Below, piece by piece: positions 8,321-17,009 of a stretch of 64,000 bases of DNA (position 1 is the first letter of the stretch; each line of letters starts with the position of its first letter). The notes beneath the pieces were generated by a model. The model made no database searches. It was not told the origin of the DNA and worked only from the letters and a program-made list of their open reading frames with translations. Origin of the DNA: Neptunomonas concharum (GTDB taxonomy: Bacteria > Pseudomonadota > Gammaproteobacteria > Pseudomonadales > Balneatricaceae); the NCBI RefSeq assembly GCF_008630635.1, contig NZ_CP043869.1:1488001-1552000 (forward strand), in the 5' to 3' direction. The position numbers were made by a program, and so were the translations under genes.

Positions 8321-9391
8321 ATGCATGTTAAGCAAAGTCATATTTTATTAGATGCCGACCACCAAAAAATGGAGCGTATCACCACCAAGGAGAAGACAGA
8401 ATCTACAAATGTGTTTGCGGGCCACCTTTCTAGCTCGCAAGCTCTACTGTGGGATGATCAGCGTCTTGATACACAGGTTGGACCAGCATCAATCCTGGTC
8501 ATGACAGATGAAGGGTTGGTTTTTCGCGAGCCGGATGCAAGTGAGGATAATTTGTGTAGTTGCCAAACCGAGCAATCCCTTTTCCATGCTTTATATCGAG
8601 CCTTAACCGGTAAAGAGTTACCTCAGAGTGCAGAGATGCCTTTTGATTTGGCGAACATAAGCCAAGAGGATTTTTCAGCAGGACGTTTGCAGCGTTCAGC
8701 ATCTACGGATTTTTTATCGATACCAAAAACGGTAGAGGTCAACGTGAGTGTTTATCAAAAGGTTGAATCCTTTGAGAGTACTACGTTTCAGAGCTCAGGG
8801 GTTATACATACAGCGGATGGTCAACGTATTGATTTAAACCTGAACTTACATATGAAACATGCTTATTCGGCAGAGACTTTGGTGTCGGTTACTAAAGAGA
8901 TTCAGTTTAAAGATCCTTTGGTTTTAAACTTTGATGGTTTATCTACCGAGTTATCACAAGCGCAGTTTGATTTTGATTTAGATGCGGATGGAGAGCTGGA
9001 TTTGATGCGCTTTCTAGAAAGTGACGGAGGGTGGCTTGCGCGAGATATAAATGGAGATGGGAAAATCAATGATGGTTCTGAACTATTTGGTGCTATATCA
9101 GGCCATGGTTTTGATGACCTTCTACACTTTGATGATGACGGTAATCAGTTTATAGATGAGGCGGATACTATTTATGACGAATTGCTTATTTGGAAGAAAA
9201 CGAGCGAAGTAGATCAACTGCTCGGACTGAAAGATGTTGATGTGGGAGCGATCTATCTAGGAGCGTCGGAAACCCCCTTTGATATAAAGAATGACAACAA
9301 TGAGATATTAGGTAGGGTGGCGCAGACGGGTATCTACCTTTCTGAGCAAGGGGAGGCAAGGGTTGTACAGCAAGTGGATGTGGCAGTATAA
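8321..9391 (+). CDS. Acidic EF-hand/dockerin-like calcium-binding protein of unknown role
   Basis: I do not recognise a named family for this whole 356-residue protein. The first 150 residues have no clear motif. A middle part (about 155-215) reads like a beta-rich segment seen in bacterial proteins annotated as calcium-binding. After it come three Asp-rich loops of DxDxDG type: DLDADGELD (about 217), DINGDGKINDGSELFG (about 242) and DDDGNQFIDEAD (about 269). There is no Sec signal peptide and no glycine-rich RTX array. TAAGGAG upstream of ATG 8321 is an excellent ribosome site, so the gene is probably well translated. The gene stands alone between mltA and a small secreted protein. Confidence 0.75.
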   Translation: MHVKQSHILLDADHQKMERITTKEKTESTNVFAGHLSSSQALLWDDQRLDTQVGPASILVMTDEGLVFREPDASEDNLCSCQTEQSLFHALYRALTGKELPQSAEMPFDLANISQEDFSAGRLQRSASTDFLSIPKTVEVNVSVYQKVESFESTTFQSSGVIHTADGQRIDLNLNLHMKHAYSAETLVSVTKEIQFKDPLVLNFDGLSTELSQAQFDFDLDADGELDLMRFLESDGGWLARDINGDGKINDGSELFGAISGHGFDDLLHFDDDGNQFIDEADTIYDELLIWKKTSEVDQLLGLKDVDVGAIYLGASETPFDIKNDNNEILGRVAQTGIYLSEQGEARVVQQVDVAV

Positions 9392-9475
9392 GTCTGCTTT
9401 TTCCCTAAGCTATCTACCCAGTTTACAATCATGTAGAATTTCGAATATCCGTTTTGATAAAGAGATATATTTAAG

Positions 9476-10033
9476 ATGAGAGTTAGCTGGGTAGGTGGCA
9501 AAAAACTACAAAAGACGTTGGTGGTTTTCTCCTTTCTAGGTATCTCCAGCTTCACGTCAGCAGAAAGCTCTGTGGGCATTGAGCAGATGAAGCTTGCCTC
9601 GTCAGTGGGGGCGTCTTGCTCAGGCTTTTATGATGGCGTTTATCGGTTATTGCATAATATGGAAGATGAACAGGGTGAGCGTCTGTTAGAGTTAAAGCAG
9701 ATATGGCCGGGTGTTAATAAGCGTTTTGTGTTTCGCCAGTCGACCTCTTCTATGCTCATGACGGATATTTTTATTCGCCAGTTGAACCACCGCTTTAAGC
9801 CGGAGCCTGCTTTGTCGCTTCAAACCTTTAGCGATGAATATGTTGGTAGTCGCCAAAAGGCCATGGGATGGGATAATAGTATGCAAGCGAATGATACTTT
9901 TCTAAACCAGCATAAACAGTGCGAGCATATACTCAAAATATCCCGCCAGAATGGGACGCTAACAGAAGAGCGAATTAATGGCGCAATGGTACAAAGAGCT
10001 AATGCGCTTGGTCTAGATCTGACGAATATGTGA
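9476..10033 (+). CDS. Small secreted protein, unknown function
   Basis: This 185-residue protein begins with a signal-peptide-like segment (basic residues, then LVVFSFLGISSFTSA with a likely cut near residue 30). The mature part is mostly helical, has two cysteines (ASCSGFY and HKQCEHI) and no domain I recognise. It lies 84 bases after the EF-hand-like gene on the same strand and ends at a terminator, so the two may share a transcript. A periplasmic location is inferred. The ribosome site is weak. Confidence 0.6.
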   Translation: MRVSWVGGKKLQKTLVVFSFLGISSFTSAESSVGIEQMKLASSVGASCSGFYDGVYRLLHNMEDEQGERLLELKQIWPGVNKRFVFRQSTSSMLMTDIFIRQLNHRFKPEPALSLQTFSDEYVGSRQKAMGWDNSMQANDTFLNQHKQCEHILKISRQNGTLTEERINGAMVQRANALGLDLTNM

Positions 10034-10039
10034 AATTTT

Positions 10040-10079
10040 AAAGGCTGCCGCTTATATCTTTCAGAGTTGGCAGCCTTTT
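10040..10079. terminator. Terminator hairpin between the secreted-protein gene and a convergent small gene
   Basis: AAAGGCTGCC (10040-10049) pairs with GGCAGCCTTT (10069-10078), with a T-rich end on the plus strand and an A-rich start that can serve the opposite strand. Confidence 0.8.
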
Positions 10080-10095
10080 CATGTCGCTTAAGTCA

Positions 10096-10338
10096 TTAAG
10101 CAGTGTGTTTTGCTTCCATGTAACGGGCGTGATCAGCGCCTACACGACAACCATAGACACCTACTTCACCTTTCCAGCGAGTCCAAGTAATGAACTGCCC
10201 GATGGCTTCCAAGACCTGACCAACAACAGAGTGTGTGTCCTCTTGCGATTGATCGAATGCGCCCATTGCTTGAAGCTCTCCAGCGATACGGCGATCATCA
10301 TTTGCAACGCCAGTGAATTTCATACCGTTTAGATTCAT
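10096..10338 (-). CDS. Small conserved-looking protein, unknown function
   Basis: This 80-residue soluble protein starts MNLNGMKFTGVANDD and has a single cysteine (YGCRVGADH). TAGGAG lies nine bases upstream of the ATG, which supports a real gene. I do not recognise the family. It stands 72 bases downstream of yfcL on the same strand and may be co-transcribed with it. No signal peptide or membrane segment is visible. Confidence 0.6.
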   Translation of the reverse strand: MNLNGMKFTGVANDDRRIAGELQAMGAFDQSQEDTHSVVGQVLEAIGQFITWTRWKGEVGVYGCRVGADHARYMEAKHTA

Positions 10339-10410
10339 GAGAAAAGTCTCCTAAAGTTACCCTGAGGGCTTATACTTAAGTATACTTACTTATTGTGCGT
10401 TGCACAATAT

Positions 10411-10674
10411 TTAAGCGGAGGCTTTACCTTCTTTGAGGAGCTCTAGAATGCCATTACGGTCGTTATCGCTTAATTTATCTGTTGCGAGTGCGCTGTTTAG
10501 GCTTTGTTCTAAGGTGCTGGAAAAAGAGGTTGGGTTCTCTTCTGTTTCTGCAATGGCAAGGCTTATATGCCCAAGTAAGTAGCTTGCATAAAAGCGTCTA
10601 TCATCGTCAGCGGTTAATTCTGTCGAAAGTAGCCATTGGTAGAGCGAGTTACCATCTTGAAGGGTCATGATCAA
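10411..10674 (-). CDS. yfcL: YfcL-family protein
   Basis: This 87-residue protein matches the small YfcL family. The diagnostic stretch is FYASYLLGHISLAIAETE, followed by a helix with SLNSALATDKLSDNDRNGILELL. The biochemical role of the family is not known to me. Its start overlaps the stop of the upstream DUF3108 gene by four bases, so it belongs to the purM-purN-DUF3108 transcription unit. Confidence 0.8.
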   Translation of the reverse strand: MIMTLQDGNSLYQWLLSTELTADDDRRFYASYLLGHISLAIAETEENPTSFSSTLEQSLNSALATDKLSDNDRNGILELLKEGKASA

Positions 10675-11378
10675 AGCGTTTCCATTGACTTAAGGTGCAA
10701 AGCGTAGGCTTTACCATCGGGTTCAGTTTGTTTTAGTTTAACGATCATATAGTCGAGTTCGGGAGCGTACCAAATGTAGGTTTCTCGTTTGGCATTAGGG
10801 CCGCGATCCATTTCCACCTTAATGGTGTCATACTCGCCAAGTGGTGATTGAATGGTCTCGTTGCCAATGATCTTGAAGTCATATTGCTTCAGCTTGCCGC
10901 CATCTGCAATTTGGTAGCTGAAAGGACCTTTTTGCCCTGCTTTTAGATCAAGACGCATTTGCAACTGATAACTCAACTTATCTTGGGTTGCCTTGGGTAT
11001 TTCCATATTCCAGGGTTTGTCATCAATATCATTTTTGACGCTGGATGAATCCCAGTCAAAGATAAGGCTGGCTTTGCGTTTCTTGCCTAATACCTTTTTC
11101 TTGTAAAGATAATTAAGAGGCACTACTTGCTCGTTTTCAAAGCGAACAATGCTTTGCTCATCAATCGAGGCAACCATAGCGCTTGCATAGGTGCGAAATG
11201 TCCACTGGCCTTCAGAGGTTGCTATCAAAGAGCGCTCTACTTCACCATCAAGAGATATGCCGACATCCCACTCTGAGCTGTATATCGCTTTGAACGGTGA
11301 GACGGGGGGGGAGTCTGCATAGGCCCCTAAGGATGAGCAAAACAATGCTGTTGCGATGGATCTATGAATGAGTCGCAT
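10671..11378 (-). CDS. DUF3108 domain protein, exported
   Basis: This 235-residue protein has a Sec signal peptide ending near residue 21 (LGAYA before DSPPVSPF). A beta-rich DUF3108 domain fills the rest: FKAIYSSEWDVGISLDGEVERSL, then SYQLQMRLDL, and the C-terminal ETYIWYAPELDYMIVKLKQTEPDGKAY. It is probably periplasmic. Its start lies inside the end of purN (17-base overlap), a conserved neighbourhood in gammaproteobacteria. Its function is not established. Confidence 0.85.
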   Translation of the reverse strand: MRLIHRSIATALFCSSLGAYADSPPVSPFKAIYSSEWDVGISLDGEVERSLIATSEGQWTFRTYASAMVASIDEQSIVRFENEQVVPLNYLYKKKVLGKKRKASLIFDWDSSSVKNDIDDKPWNMEIPKATQDKLSYQLQMRLDLKAGQKGPFSYQIADGGKLKQYDFKIIGNETIQSPLGEYDTIKVEMDRGPNAKRETYIWYAPELDYMIVKLKQTEPDGKAYALHLKSMETL

Positions 11379-12051
11379 CTGAGGCTCCAGAGTCGGTTTT
11401 TTCGTTATACGCTAGTCTGAACCCAGAGGTGGGTAAAAGTTCGTTATCGCGATAAATTCCATCTTCGCAAACACGTATGCGATCGGCGCAGATCCACTCT
11501 ACAGCAAGGGGGTAGGCGATATGCTCTCGCTCATGCACTCGTGCTTGAAGCGTAGCCTCTGTGTCGTCAGTTTTTACTGGAACAACGGCCTGTACTAACA
11601 GAGGGCCGCCGTCGAGTTCTTCTGTGACAAAGTGCACGGTGCAACCGTGTTCCTTGTCGGCAGCGGCGAGTGCGCGTTGGTGTGTGTGCAACCCTTTGTA
11701 TTTAGGTAGTAACGAGGGGTGAATATTCAACATGCGGCCTGAGTAGTGTCGCACAAAGCCTGCTGAGAGAATACGCATAAAGCCTGCAAGGATGACAAGG
11801 TCGGGCTCTATCGTATCTATGCGTTGCTGAACAGCTAAATCAAAGGACTCTCGTGAATCAAACGCTTTGTGATCAATAACACAGGTCGCTATGCCTGCGT
11901 TTTTAGCACGGATAAGGCCATAGGCATCGGCTTTATTGCTGATAACCAGTTCAATCTGACCGTTAATCTGGCCAGATTGAATTGCATCCATAATAGCTTG
12001 GAGGTTAGAGCCGCTTCCTGAAATCAGTACAACGATCCGTTTCAGGGACAT
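11362..12051 (-). CDS. purN: Phosphoribosylglycinamide formyltransferase 1
   Basis: This cytoplasmic enzyme transfers the formyl group of 10-formyl-THF to GAR in purine synthesis. The N-terminus VVLISGSGSNLQA binds the phosphoribosyl group. The catalytic triad appears as Asn and His in GRMLNIHPSLLPKYKGLHTH and Asp in EELDGGPLL. At 229 residues it is slightly longer than the usual 210-215 because of a C-terminal extension that overlaps the next gene. It lies three bases after purM, the standard purMN operon. Confidence 0.97.
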   Translation of the reverse strand: MSLKRIVVLISGSGSNLQAIMDAIQSGQINGQIELVISNKADAYGLIRAKNAGIATCVIDHKAFDSRESFDLAVQQRIDTIEPDLVILAGFMRILSAGFVRHYSGRMLNIHPSLLPKYKGLHTHQRALAAADKEHGCTVHFVTEELDGGPLLVQAVVPVKTDDTEATLQARVHEREHIAYPLAVEWICADRIRVCEDGIYRDNELLPTSGFRLAYNEKTDSGASDATHS

Positions 12052-12054
12052 GGT

Positions 12055-13110
12055 TTACTCCGCTTCGGTCAGTTCAACCTGTTCTTCCCCGTCAAGCGCA
12101 TCAGCGACATGACCAATGATCCAAGCTGACTCACCTGATGCTTTCAATGCGGCCAGTGCTTGATCTTTAGTATCAGCAGGAACGCAGATGACCATACCGA
12201 CACCGCAGTTAAAGGTGCGGTACATTTCACGGGATTCGACATTGCCTGCTGATTGCAACCATTGAAATACGCCAGGTAGTACCCAAGAATTGGTGTTAAT
12301 AACAGCTTTTGTATTAGCAGGTAAAACGCGTGGGATATTTTCCAGTAAGCCACCGCCTGTGATGTGTGACAGCGCGTTGACTTGTTGCTGCTTCATTAAG
12401 GAAAGAATTGATTTTACATAGATACGTGTTGGCTCAAGCAAGGCATCGCTAAGTTTTTTGCCTTCGATCTCTTGGTTTAGGTCGGCGCCAGAGACTTCAA
12501 TAATTTTTCGGATTAATGAGTAGCCATTTGAGTGTGGGCCAGAGGAGGCCAAGCCTATCAATGTGTCGCCTGCTTTTACTTTAGTACCGTCGATGATTTC
12601 TGATTTCTCTACAACGCCTACACAGAAGCCTGCAAGGTCGTAATCGTCACCTTCATACATGCCCGGCATTTCTGCGGTCTCTCCGCCGACTAAGGCAGCG
12701 CCAGCTAGTTCGCAGCCTTTGCCAATGCCTGTGACAACATCCGCTGCTGTATCGATGTTGAGTTTGCCTGTTGCATAGTAGTCAAGAAAGAACAATGGCT
12801 CGGCTCCGGCAACAACCAGATCGTTGACGCACATCGCTACCAGATCGATACCGATGGTGTCGTGTTTAGCTAAGTCCATCGCCAAGCGAAGTTTTGTACC
12901 TACGCCGTCAGTACCCGATACCAATACAGGCTGTTTATACCCTTCAGGAATTTCGCACAATGCGCCAAACCCGCCTAAGCCGCCCATCACTTCGGGGCGA
13001 GCTGTGCGTTTAGCAACCCCTTTAATTCGGTCAACTAATGCGTTACCAGCATCAATATCAACGCCAGCATCTTTATAACTTAGGGATGTTTTGTCAGAAC
13101 CAGTAGACAT
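12055..13110 (-). CDS. purM: Phosphoribosylformylglycinamidine cyclo-ligase
   Basis: This 351-residue AIR synthetase closes the imidazole ring of FGAM using ATP. Clear motifs are [13 protein letters not shown] at the N-terminus, [11 protein letters not shown] (about residue 64), [20 protein letters not shown] and the C-terminal HITGGGL. The start at 13110 ([16 protein letters not shown]) matches family N-termini. It heads the purM-purN-DUF3108-yfcL unit and is divergent from the DUF2066 gene, an arrangement conserved in many gammaproteobacteria. Confidence 0.97.
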   Translation of the reverse strand: MSTGSDKTSLSYKDAGVDIDAGNALVDRIKGVAKRTARPEVMGGLGGFGALCEIPEGYKQPVLVSGTDGVGTKLRLAMDLAKHDTIGIDLVAMCVNDLVVAGAEPLFFLDYYATGKLNIDTAADVVTGIGKGCELAGAALVGGETAEMPGMYEGDDYDLAGFCVGVVEKSEIIDGTKVKAGDTLIGLASSGPHSNGYSLIRKIIEVSGADLNQEIEGKKLSDALLEPTRIYVKSILSLMKQQQVNALSHITGGGLLENIPRVLPANTKAVINTNSWVLPGVFQWLQSAGNVESREMYRTFNCGVGMVICVPADTKDQALAALKASGESAWIIGHVADALDGEEQVELTEAE

Positions 13111-13246
13111 GCAGTTTAACCTTCCAGACGGGGTAAAATGAGAGGTAAAAAATATGCGCAGTATTCTAACAGGTTGCTTGTAAGGCTGCTATTGTATGTT
13201 GACCTTTTCATAAGATTTCCTCTGTAGAATAAGCCCAGACGTTTAA

Positions 13247-14236
13247 ATGAATGTTTTTTTTCAATTAATGGTTTTACTCACGCTGATTGTTGGTGCGCAT
13301 GGTAGGGCAAGCGCTGCTGAGGGTACTGATGATTTTTATCAGGCAGCATTACTGGTGGAAGATCTCGCTGCGCCTGCTCCTATGGATGTTCGGGAAGGGC
13401 TTAAGCAGGTACTGCGCAAAGCTAGTGGTGATTACAAGGTTGATCATTTAGTAGATGGGCAGACTGACTACAGCCACTATGCAAGTGGTTTTCATTTTGA
13501 GCCTACGCTGCTGGTACGAACGAATCGTGAGGGAAATGACTATCTTGCTCAGAGACTTGTCATTAATTTTAATCAGAGTTTAGTGGATGAGTTGCTTATC
13601 GCTCATCAGCGTAATCCTATTGGCGCTTATCGCCCTGAATTTGTGTTTAAAATACCTATTCACTCGGCTTTATCATTGGATTTATCAACGCCCAATGAGC
13701 CTTTTGGCGATGTTATCAAAGGCTTCGCTGAGCAATTGGCGATACCTGTTAGATTGCTTAGTCAGCACGACAGTTACCTTCCGCGTTTTTATATCGAGCT
13801 GTTGACGGAAGAGCCGGGTTTATCCCGTTGGCGTCGAGTTGCAGGGGAAGATAGAGATGAAGTCAGCTTCAAAGGAGATAGGACACAGCAACTTGCTCAA
13901 TTGTTTAGCTGGTTATTATCAGATTTTGGTGTGACGCTTGCTTCTCATGAAGCTGGGCAGGAAAAAACCTTTGTTATTCGCGTGACTCATGTGGAAAATC
14001 TGGCAGACTATGCCGCAGTACTTGGGCTGCTTAGTGCCTTTCCATCCTTGCAAGCGTATAGCGTGGTGATGTTTCATGCAGGTGAACTGGCACTAGAGGT
14101 TAATACCTCTTTATCTAAAGATGCTTTGCTGAGAGTTTTAGGGCTCGAAAGGCGTATGCGATTAATACGAAAGTTAGATCCTGTTCAGGATCAGTCGACG
14201 CTTTACTGGCGTTGGTCTGGAAAGCGGAGAAAGTGA
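13247..14236 (+). CDS. DUF2066 domain protein, exported
   Basis: This 329-residue protein has a Sec signal peptide (about 1-23, ending in ASA). DUF2066 features follow: FYQAALLVEDLAAPAPMDVREGLKQVLRKASGD and the middle IGAYRPEFVFKI segment. The function is unknown; the family is almost always found next to perM and hda and divergent from purM, as here. It is probably periplasmic. The C-terminus ends RWSGKRRK and the next gene begins seven bases later, so it heads a DUF2066-perM-hda operon. Confidence 0.88.
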   Translation: MNVFFQLMVLLTLIVGAHGRASAAEGTDDFYQAALLVEDLAAPAPMDVREGLKQVLRKASGDYKVDHLVDGQTDYSHYASGFHFEPTLLVRTNREGNDYLAQRLVINFNQSLVDELLIAHQRNPIGAYRPEFVFKIPIHSALSLDLSTPNEPFGDVIKGFAEQLAIPVRLLSQHDSYLPRFYIELLTEEPGLSRWRRVAGEDRDEVSFKGDRTQQLAQLFSWLLSDFGVTLASHEAGQEKTFVIRVTHVENLADYAAVLGLLSAFPSLQAYSVVMFHAGELALEVNTSLSKDALLRVLGLERRMRLIRKLDPVQDQSTLYWRWSGKRRK

Positions 14237-14242
14237 GGGACT

Positions 14243-15373
14243 ATGGATAATTTATTTGCTACGCAGCGTTGGTTCTTGCTGGTTGTTTTTCTGGTGACTG
14301 GTTTTTTACTTTACTTATTAGGGCCTATCCTATCTCCCTTTTTAGTGGGTGCCTTATTGGCTTATTTGACCGACCCTGTTGCTGATCGTTTGGAGTTAGC
14401 AGGCTTTACACGTACGACATCGGTCGTCATTGTATTTGTTATTCTATCAACACTCCTTACCTTGCTGATTCTCTTATTTATACCAAAGCTCAGTCACCAG
14501 ATTCAGGTCATGGTTAGGCAGATTCCTGCGGTAATCGCGCTCTTTGAAGAGAAGGTTATCCCAGCTATTCAGGCTTACTTAGGTGAAGATATCTCTTTTG
14601 GCGATCTTTCCACCCTGAAGCAACTGATTACCTCACATTGGCAGAAGACGGGCGATATCATGGCGCAAATTGCAGGTGGTATAACGCGTTCGGGTCTGGC
14701 TGTTGTTGGTTGGTTTGCTAACTTATTGTTAATACCGGTTGTGACCTTCTATCTGCTTAGGGACTGGGATGTCATGATTGAGAAGATAGGTTATTTATTA
14801 CCCCGTAACATCGAGCCGAAGGTGTCTTTATGGGCCAAAGAAAGTGATGAGGTTTTAGGCTCCTTTATTAAAGGCCAACTGCTTGTGATGTTCGCGTTGG
14901 GGGTGGTATATGCACTTGGCTTATGGATGATCGGTCTAGATTTGGCACTTCTTTTGGGTATGTTGGCCGGGTTGGCTAGTATTGTGCCTTATATGGGATT
15001 TATTGTAGGTATTATTGCATCAGCAGTTGCCGCTTATATGCAGTTCCATGACCCAATCATATTGCTGTGGGTAGGTGCTGTGTTTGCCGTTGGGCAGGCA
15101 TTGGAAGGTATGGTGCTAACACCACTTCTGGTAGGCGATAAAATAGGTTTGCACCCGGTTGCTGTTATTTTTTCCATTATGGCAGGGGGACAGCTATTTG
15201 GTTTTGTCGGTGTGTTGATAGCGCTTCCGGTAGCGGCGGTAATTATGGTATTTTTGCGCCACCTTCACGATGGTTATAAAAAGAGCCATCTTTATGGCTC
15301 TGAGGCTTTGGAACTTGCAGATATACCGGAGCCCGTTCTAGAACAGGAAAAGAATGACGATGAACAGCGCTAA
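14243..15373 (+). CDS. perM: AI-2E/PerM family membrane transporter
   Basis: This 376-residue inner-membrane protein has about eight hydrophobic segments, a soluble middle loop (about 80-150), and the family signature of the last helices (LIALPVAAVIMVFLRHLHDGYK). PerM relatives have been linked to efflux of varied substrates; the AI-2 label comes from one family member and should not be taken as proof of quorum-sensing function. The gene sits between DUF2066 and hda and overlaps hda by 20 bases. A second paralogue lies at 33546-34628. Confidence 0.9.
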   Translation: MDNLFATQRWFLLVVFLVTGFLLYLLGPILSPFLVGALLAYLTDPVADRLELAGFTRTTSVVIVFVILSTLLTLLILLFIPKLSHQIQVMVRQIPAVIALFEEKVIPAIQAYLGEDISFGDLSTLKQLITSHWQKTGDIMAQIAGGITRSGLAVVGWFANLLLIPVVTFYLLRDWDVMIEKIGYLLPRNIEPKVSLWAKESDEVLGSFIKGQLLVMFALGVVYALGLWMIGLDLALLLGMLAGLASIVPYMGFIVGIIASAVAAYMQFHDPIILLWVGAVFAVGQALEGMVLTPLLVGDKIGLHPVAVIFSIMAGGQLFGFVGVLIALPVAAVIMVFLRHLHDGYKKSHLYGSEALELADIPEPVLEQEKNDDEQR

Positions 15374-16067
15374 TGCGCCACAGCAGCTACCATTAGGTAT
15401 TTCTTTAAAGGATGAGGCGCGTTTTGAAAACTTTCAAACAGGCCAAAACGGGCTGGTTTGTGAAATGTTGCGTCAGGCTGCGCTTGGAACAGGTGAACAG
15501 TTTTTATATATATGGGGAAGCGAAGGTGCGGGTTGCTCTCATCTTTTGCAGGCTGCGTGCCATGCGGCTGAACCGGCACGCCGTACAGCTGTTTATTTGC
15601 CACTGCAAGAACTGCTTAGCCTCAGCCCTGTTATTCTGGAAGGGATGGAGCATCTAAATCTGGTCTGCGTTGATAATGTTGAGGCAATATCGGGTAATCC
15701 TATCTGGGAAGAGGCGCTTTTCCATCTTTATAACCGCATTCGTCAGGAACAAAATACGTTGATCGTGGCAGCGAATAGCGCTCCACGCCAGCTACAGATA
15801 CAGCTTCCTGATTTGGTTTCTAGGCTTAGTTGGGGGGCTGTATTTAGCGTCGCTCAGTTAAATGATGAAGATAAGGTACAAGCCATACGCCTTCGGGCAA
15901 AAATCAGAGGTTTTGAACTTCCTGAAGATGTTGCCCGTTATATGGTCCATCATGATAGTCGTAGTATGGTGGATTTGTGTTTAACACTTGAACGTCTGGA
16001 TCAGGCTTCCTTAACCGCGCAGCGCAAAGTGACTATACCCTTTATAAAGCAGGAAATGGGGTGGTAG
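15354..16067 (+). CDS. hda: DnaA regulatory inactivator Hda
   Basis: This 237-residue AAA+ protein is related to DnaA domain III. It stimulates ATP hydrolysis by DnaA on the sliding clamp to prevent re-initiation. The N-terminal clamp-binding peptide is QQLPLGI. The P-loop region reads WGSEGAGCSHLLQA (E. coli has GAGRSH), and the Walker B-like stretch is LVCVDNVEAI. The start at 15354 overlaps perM; an ATG at 15360 is also possible. The next gene overlaps by seven bases, suggesting translational coupling. Confidence 0.93.
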   Translation: MTMNSANAPQQLPLGISLKDEARFENFQTGQNGLVCEMLRQAALGTGEQFLYIWGSEGAGCSHLLQAACHAAEPARRTAVYLPLQELLSLSPVILEGMEHLNLVCVDNVEAISGNPIWEEALFHLYNRIRQEQNTLIVAANSAPRQLQIQLPDLVSRLSWGAVFSVAQLNDEDKVQAIRLRAKIRGFELPEDVARYMVHHDSRSMVDLCLTLERLDQASLTAQRKVTIPFIKQEMGW

Positions 16068-16759
16068 ATTCTGACCAACATATGTCTTGCTATACGCTGT
16101 TAGCGACCTGCGATGACTTTGTAGTGATAGACAAGCAGCCGGGCATCTCTGTTCACAAAGATGACCAGTTAACGGGTTTGACGATGCGCCTGAGTGAAGA
16201 CTTAGGTGAGTCTGTATTTCTCGTACATCGATTGGATAAAGTGACCTCAGGTGTGATGATATTTGCCCGCCATTCGCTAGCTGCAGCTAAACTGTCGGCC
16301 CTGTTTCGTGAGCGTCAGGTGAATAAATATTACTTGGCTTTGAGTGATAAAAAGCCTTCGAAAAAGCAGGGGAGTGTTAAAGGTGATATGGTTAGGTCGC
16401 GTCGGGCAACTTGGCGATTGGCTACGACCGTGAATAACCCCGCCGTCACGCGTTTTTTTAGTCAAGCAGTTGACCCTGGTAAGCGTCTCTTTCTGCTGAA
16501 ACCTGAAACGGGAAAAACTCACCAAATACGTGTGGCAATGAAAAGTATAAGTGCGCCAATTGTAGGTGACGCCCTGTATGCCTCCTCTTTAGCCGACAGA
16601 ACATATCTTCATGCTTGGCAACTCCATTTCCGATATGATGGGCAAGATCATCATTATCGATCTGACCCTGCTGAGGGGGAGTTCTTTTTGACTCAATCAG
16701 TTGCAAACCAATTGGCTGTATGGGGAGATCCTCAGCAGCTGCCGTGGCCCAAAAGTTAA
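16061..16759 (+). CDS. RluA-family RNA pseudouridine synthase (TIGR01621-like)
   Basis: This 232-residue enzyme isomerises a uridine in RNA to pseudouridine. The catalytic Asp is in VHRLDKVTSGVMIF, and the KPETGKTHQIRVAM and GDALYA motifs are present. There is no S4 domain at the N-terminus. The GTG at 16061 overlaps hda and has AGGA nine bases upstream; the later ATG at 16082 has no ribosome site. The exact target base is unknown. Confidence 0.88.
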   Translation: MVDSDQHMSCYTLLATCDDFVVIDKQPGISVHKDDQLTGLTMRLSEDLGESVFLVHRLDKVTSGVMIFARHSLAAAKLSALFRERQVNKYYLALSDKKPSKKQGSVKGDMVRSRRATWRLATTVNNPAVTRFFSQAVDPGKRLFLLKPETGKTHQIRVAMKSISAPIVGDALYASSLADRTYLHAWQLHFRYDGQDHHYRSDPAEGEFFLTQSVANQLAVWGDPQQLPWPKS

Positions 16760-16773
16760 TCTGGAGAAAATCT

Positions 16774-16992
16774 GTGTCTACAGAAGAGCGTATCGAACGT
16801 AATTTTTTTGCTCGTGATAAAGAAGAGCAGCAAGCCTTTCTGGAGCAAACATGGTGCGATCATTGTCAGGAAGCCGATCTTGGTATGAGTAATCCGCTGG
16901 AGTATGAGCAAGAGGGAACGATTTTTGTTGAAGGAACCTGCAACCGCTGTGGGCAACCGGTATACACCGAACTGACAGATGACGATATATAA
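16774..16992 (+). CDS. Small zinc-ribbon protein, unknown function
   Basis: This 72-residue protein begins with GTG 16774 after CTGGAG and reads MSTEERIERNFFARDKEEQQ. It carries two CxxC knuckles (CDHC and CNRC) about 32 residues apart that would bind one zinc. An acidic tail ends in DDDI. It lies 14 bases after the pseudouridine synthase gene and 17 bases before tcdA, so it is part of this RNA-modification operon. No enzymatic motif is visible. Confidence 0.75.
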   Translation: MSTEERIERNFFARDKEEQQAFLEQTWCDHCQEADLGMSNPLEYEQEGTIFVEGTCNRCGQPVYTELTDDDI

Positions 16993-17009
16993 CAGTAGAG
17001 GGCGTTAGC

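Noticed and set aside
14243-15373. AI-2 quorum-sensing exporter
   Set aside because: The name is only a family label. Two PerM-like proteins are present here in conserved housekeeping neighbourhoods, with no luxS or lsr genes nearby.
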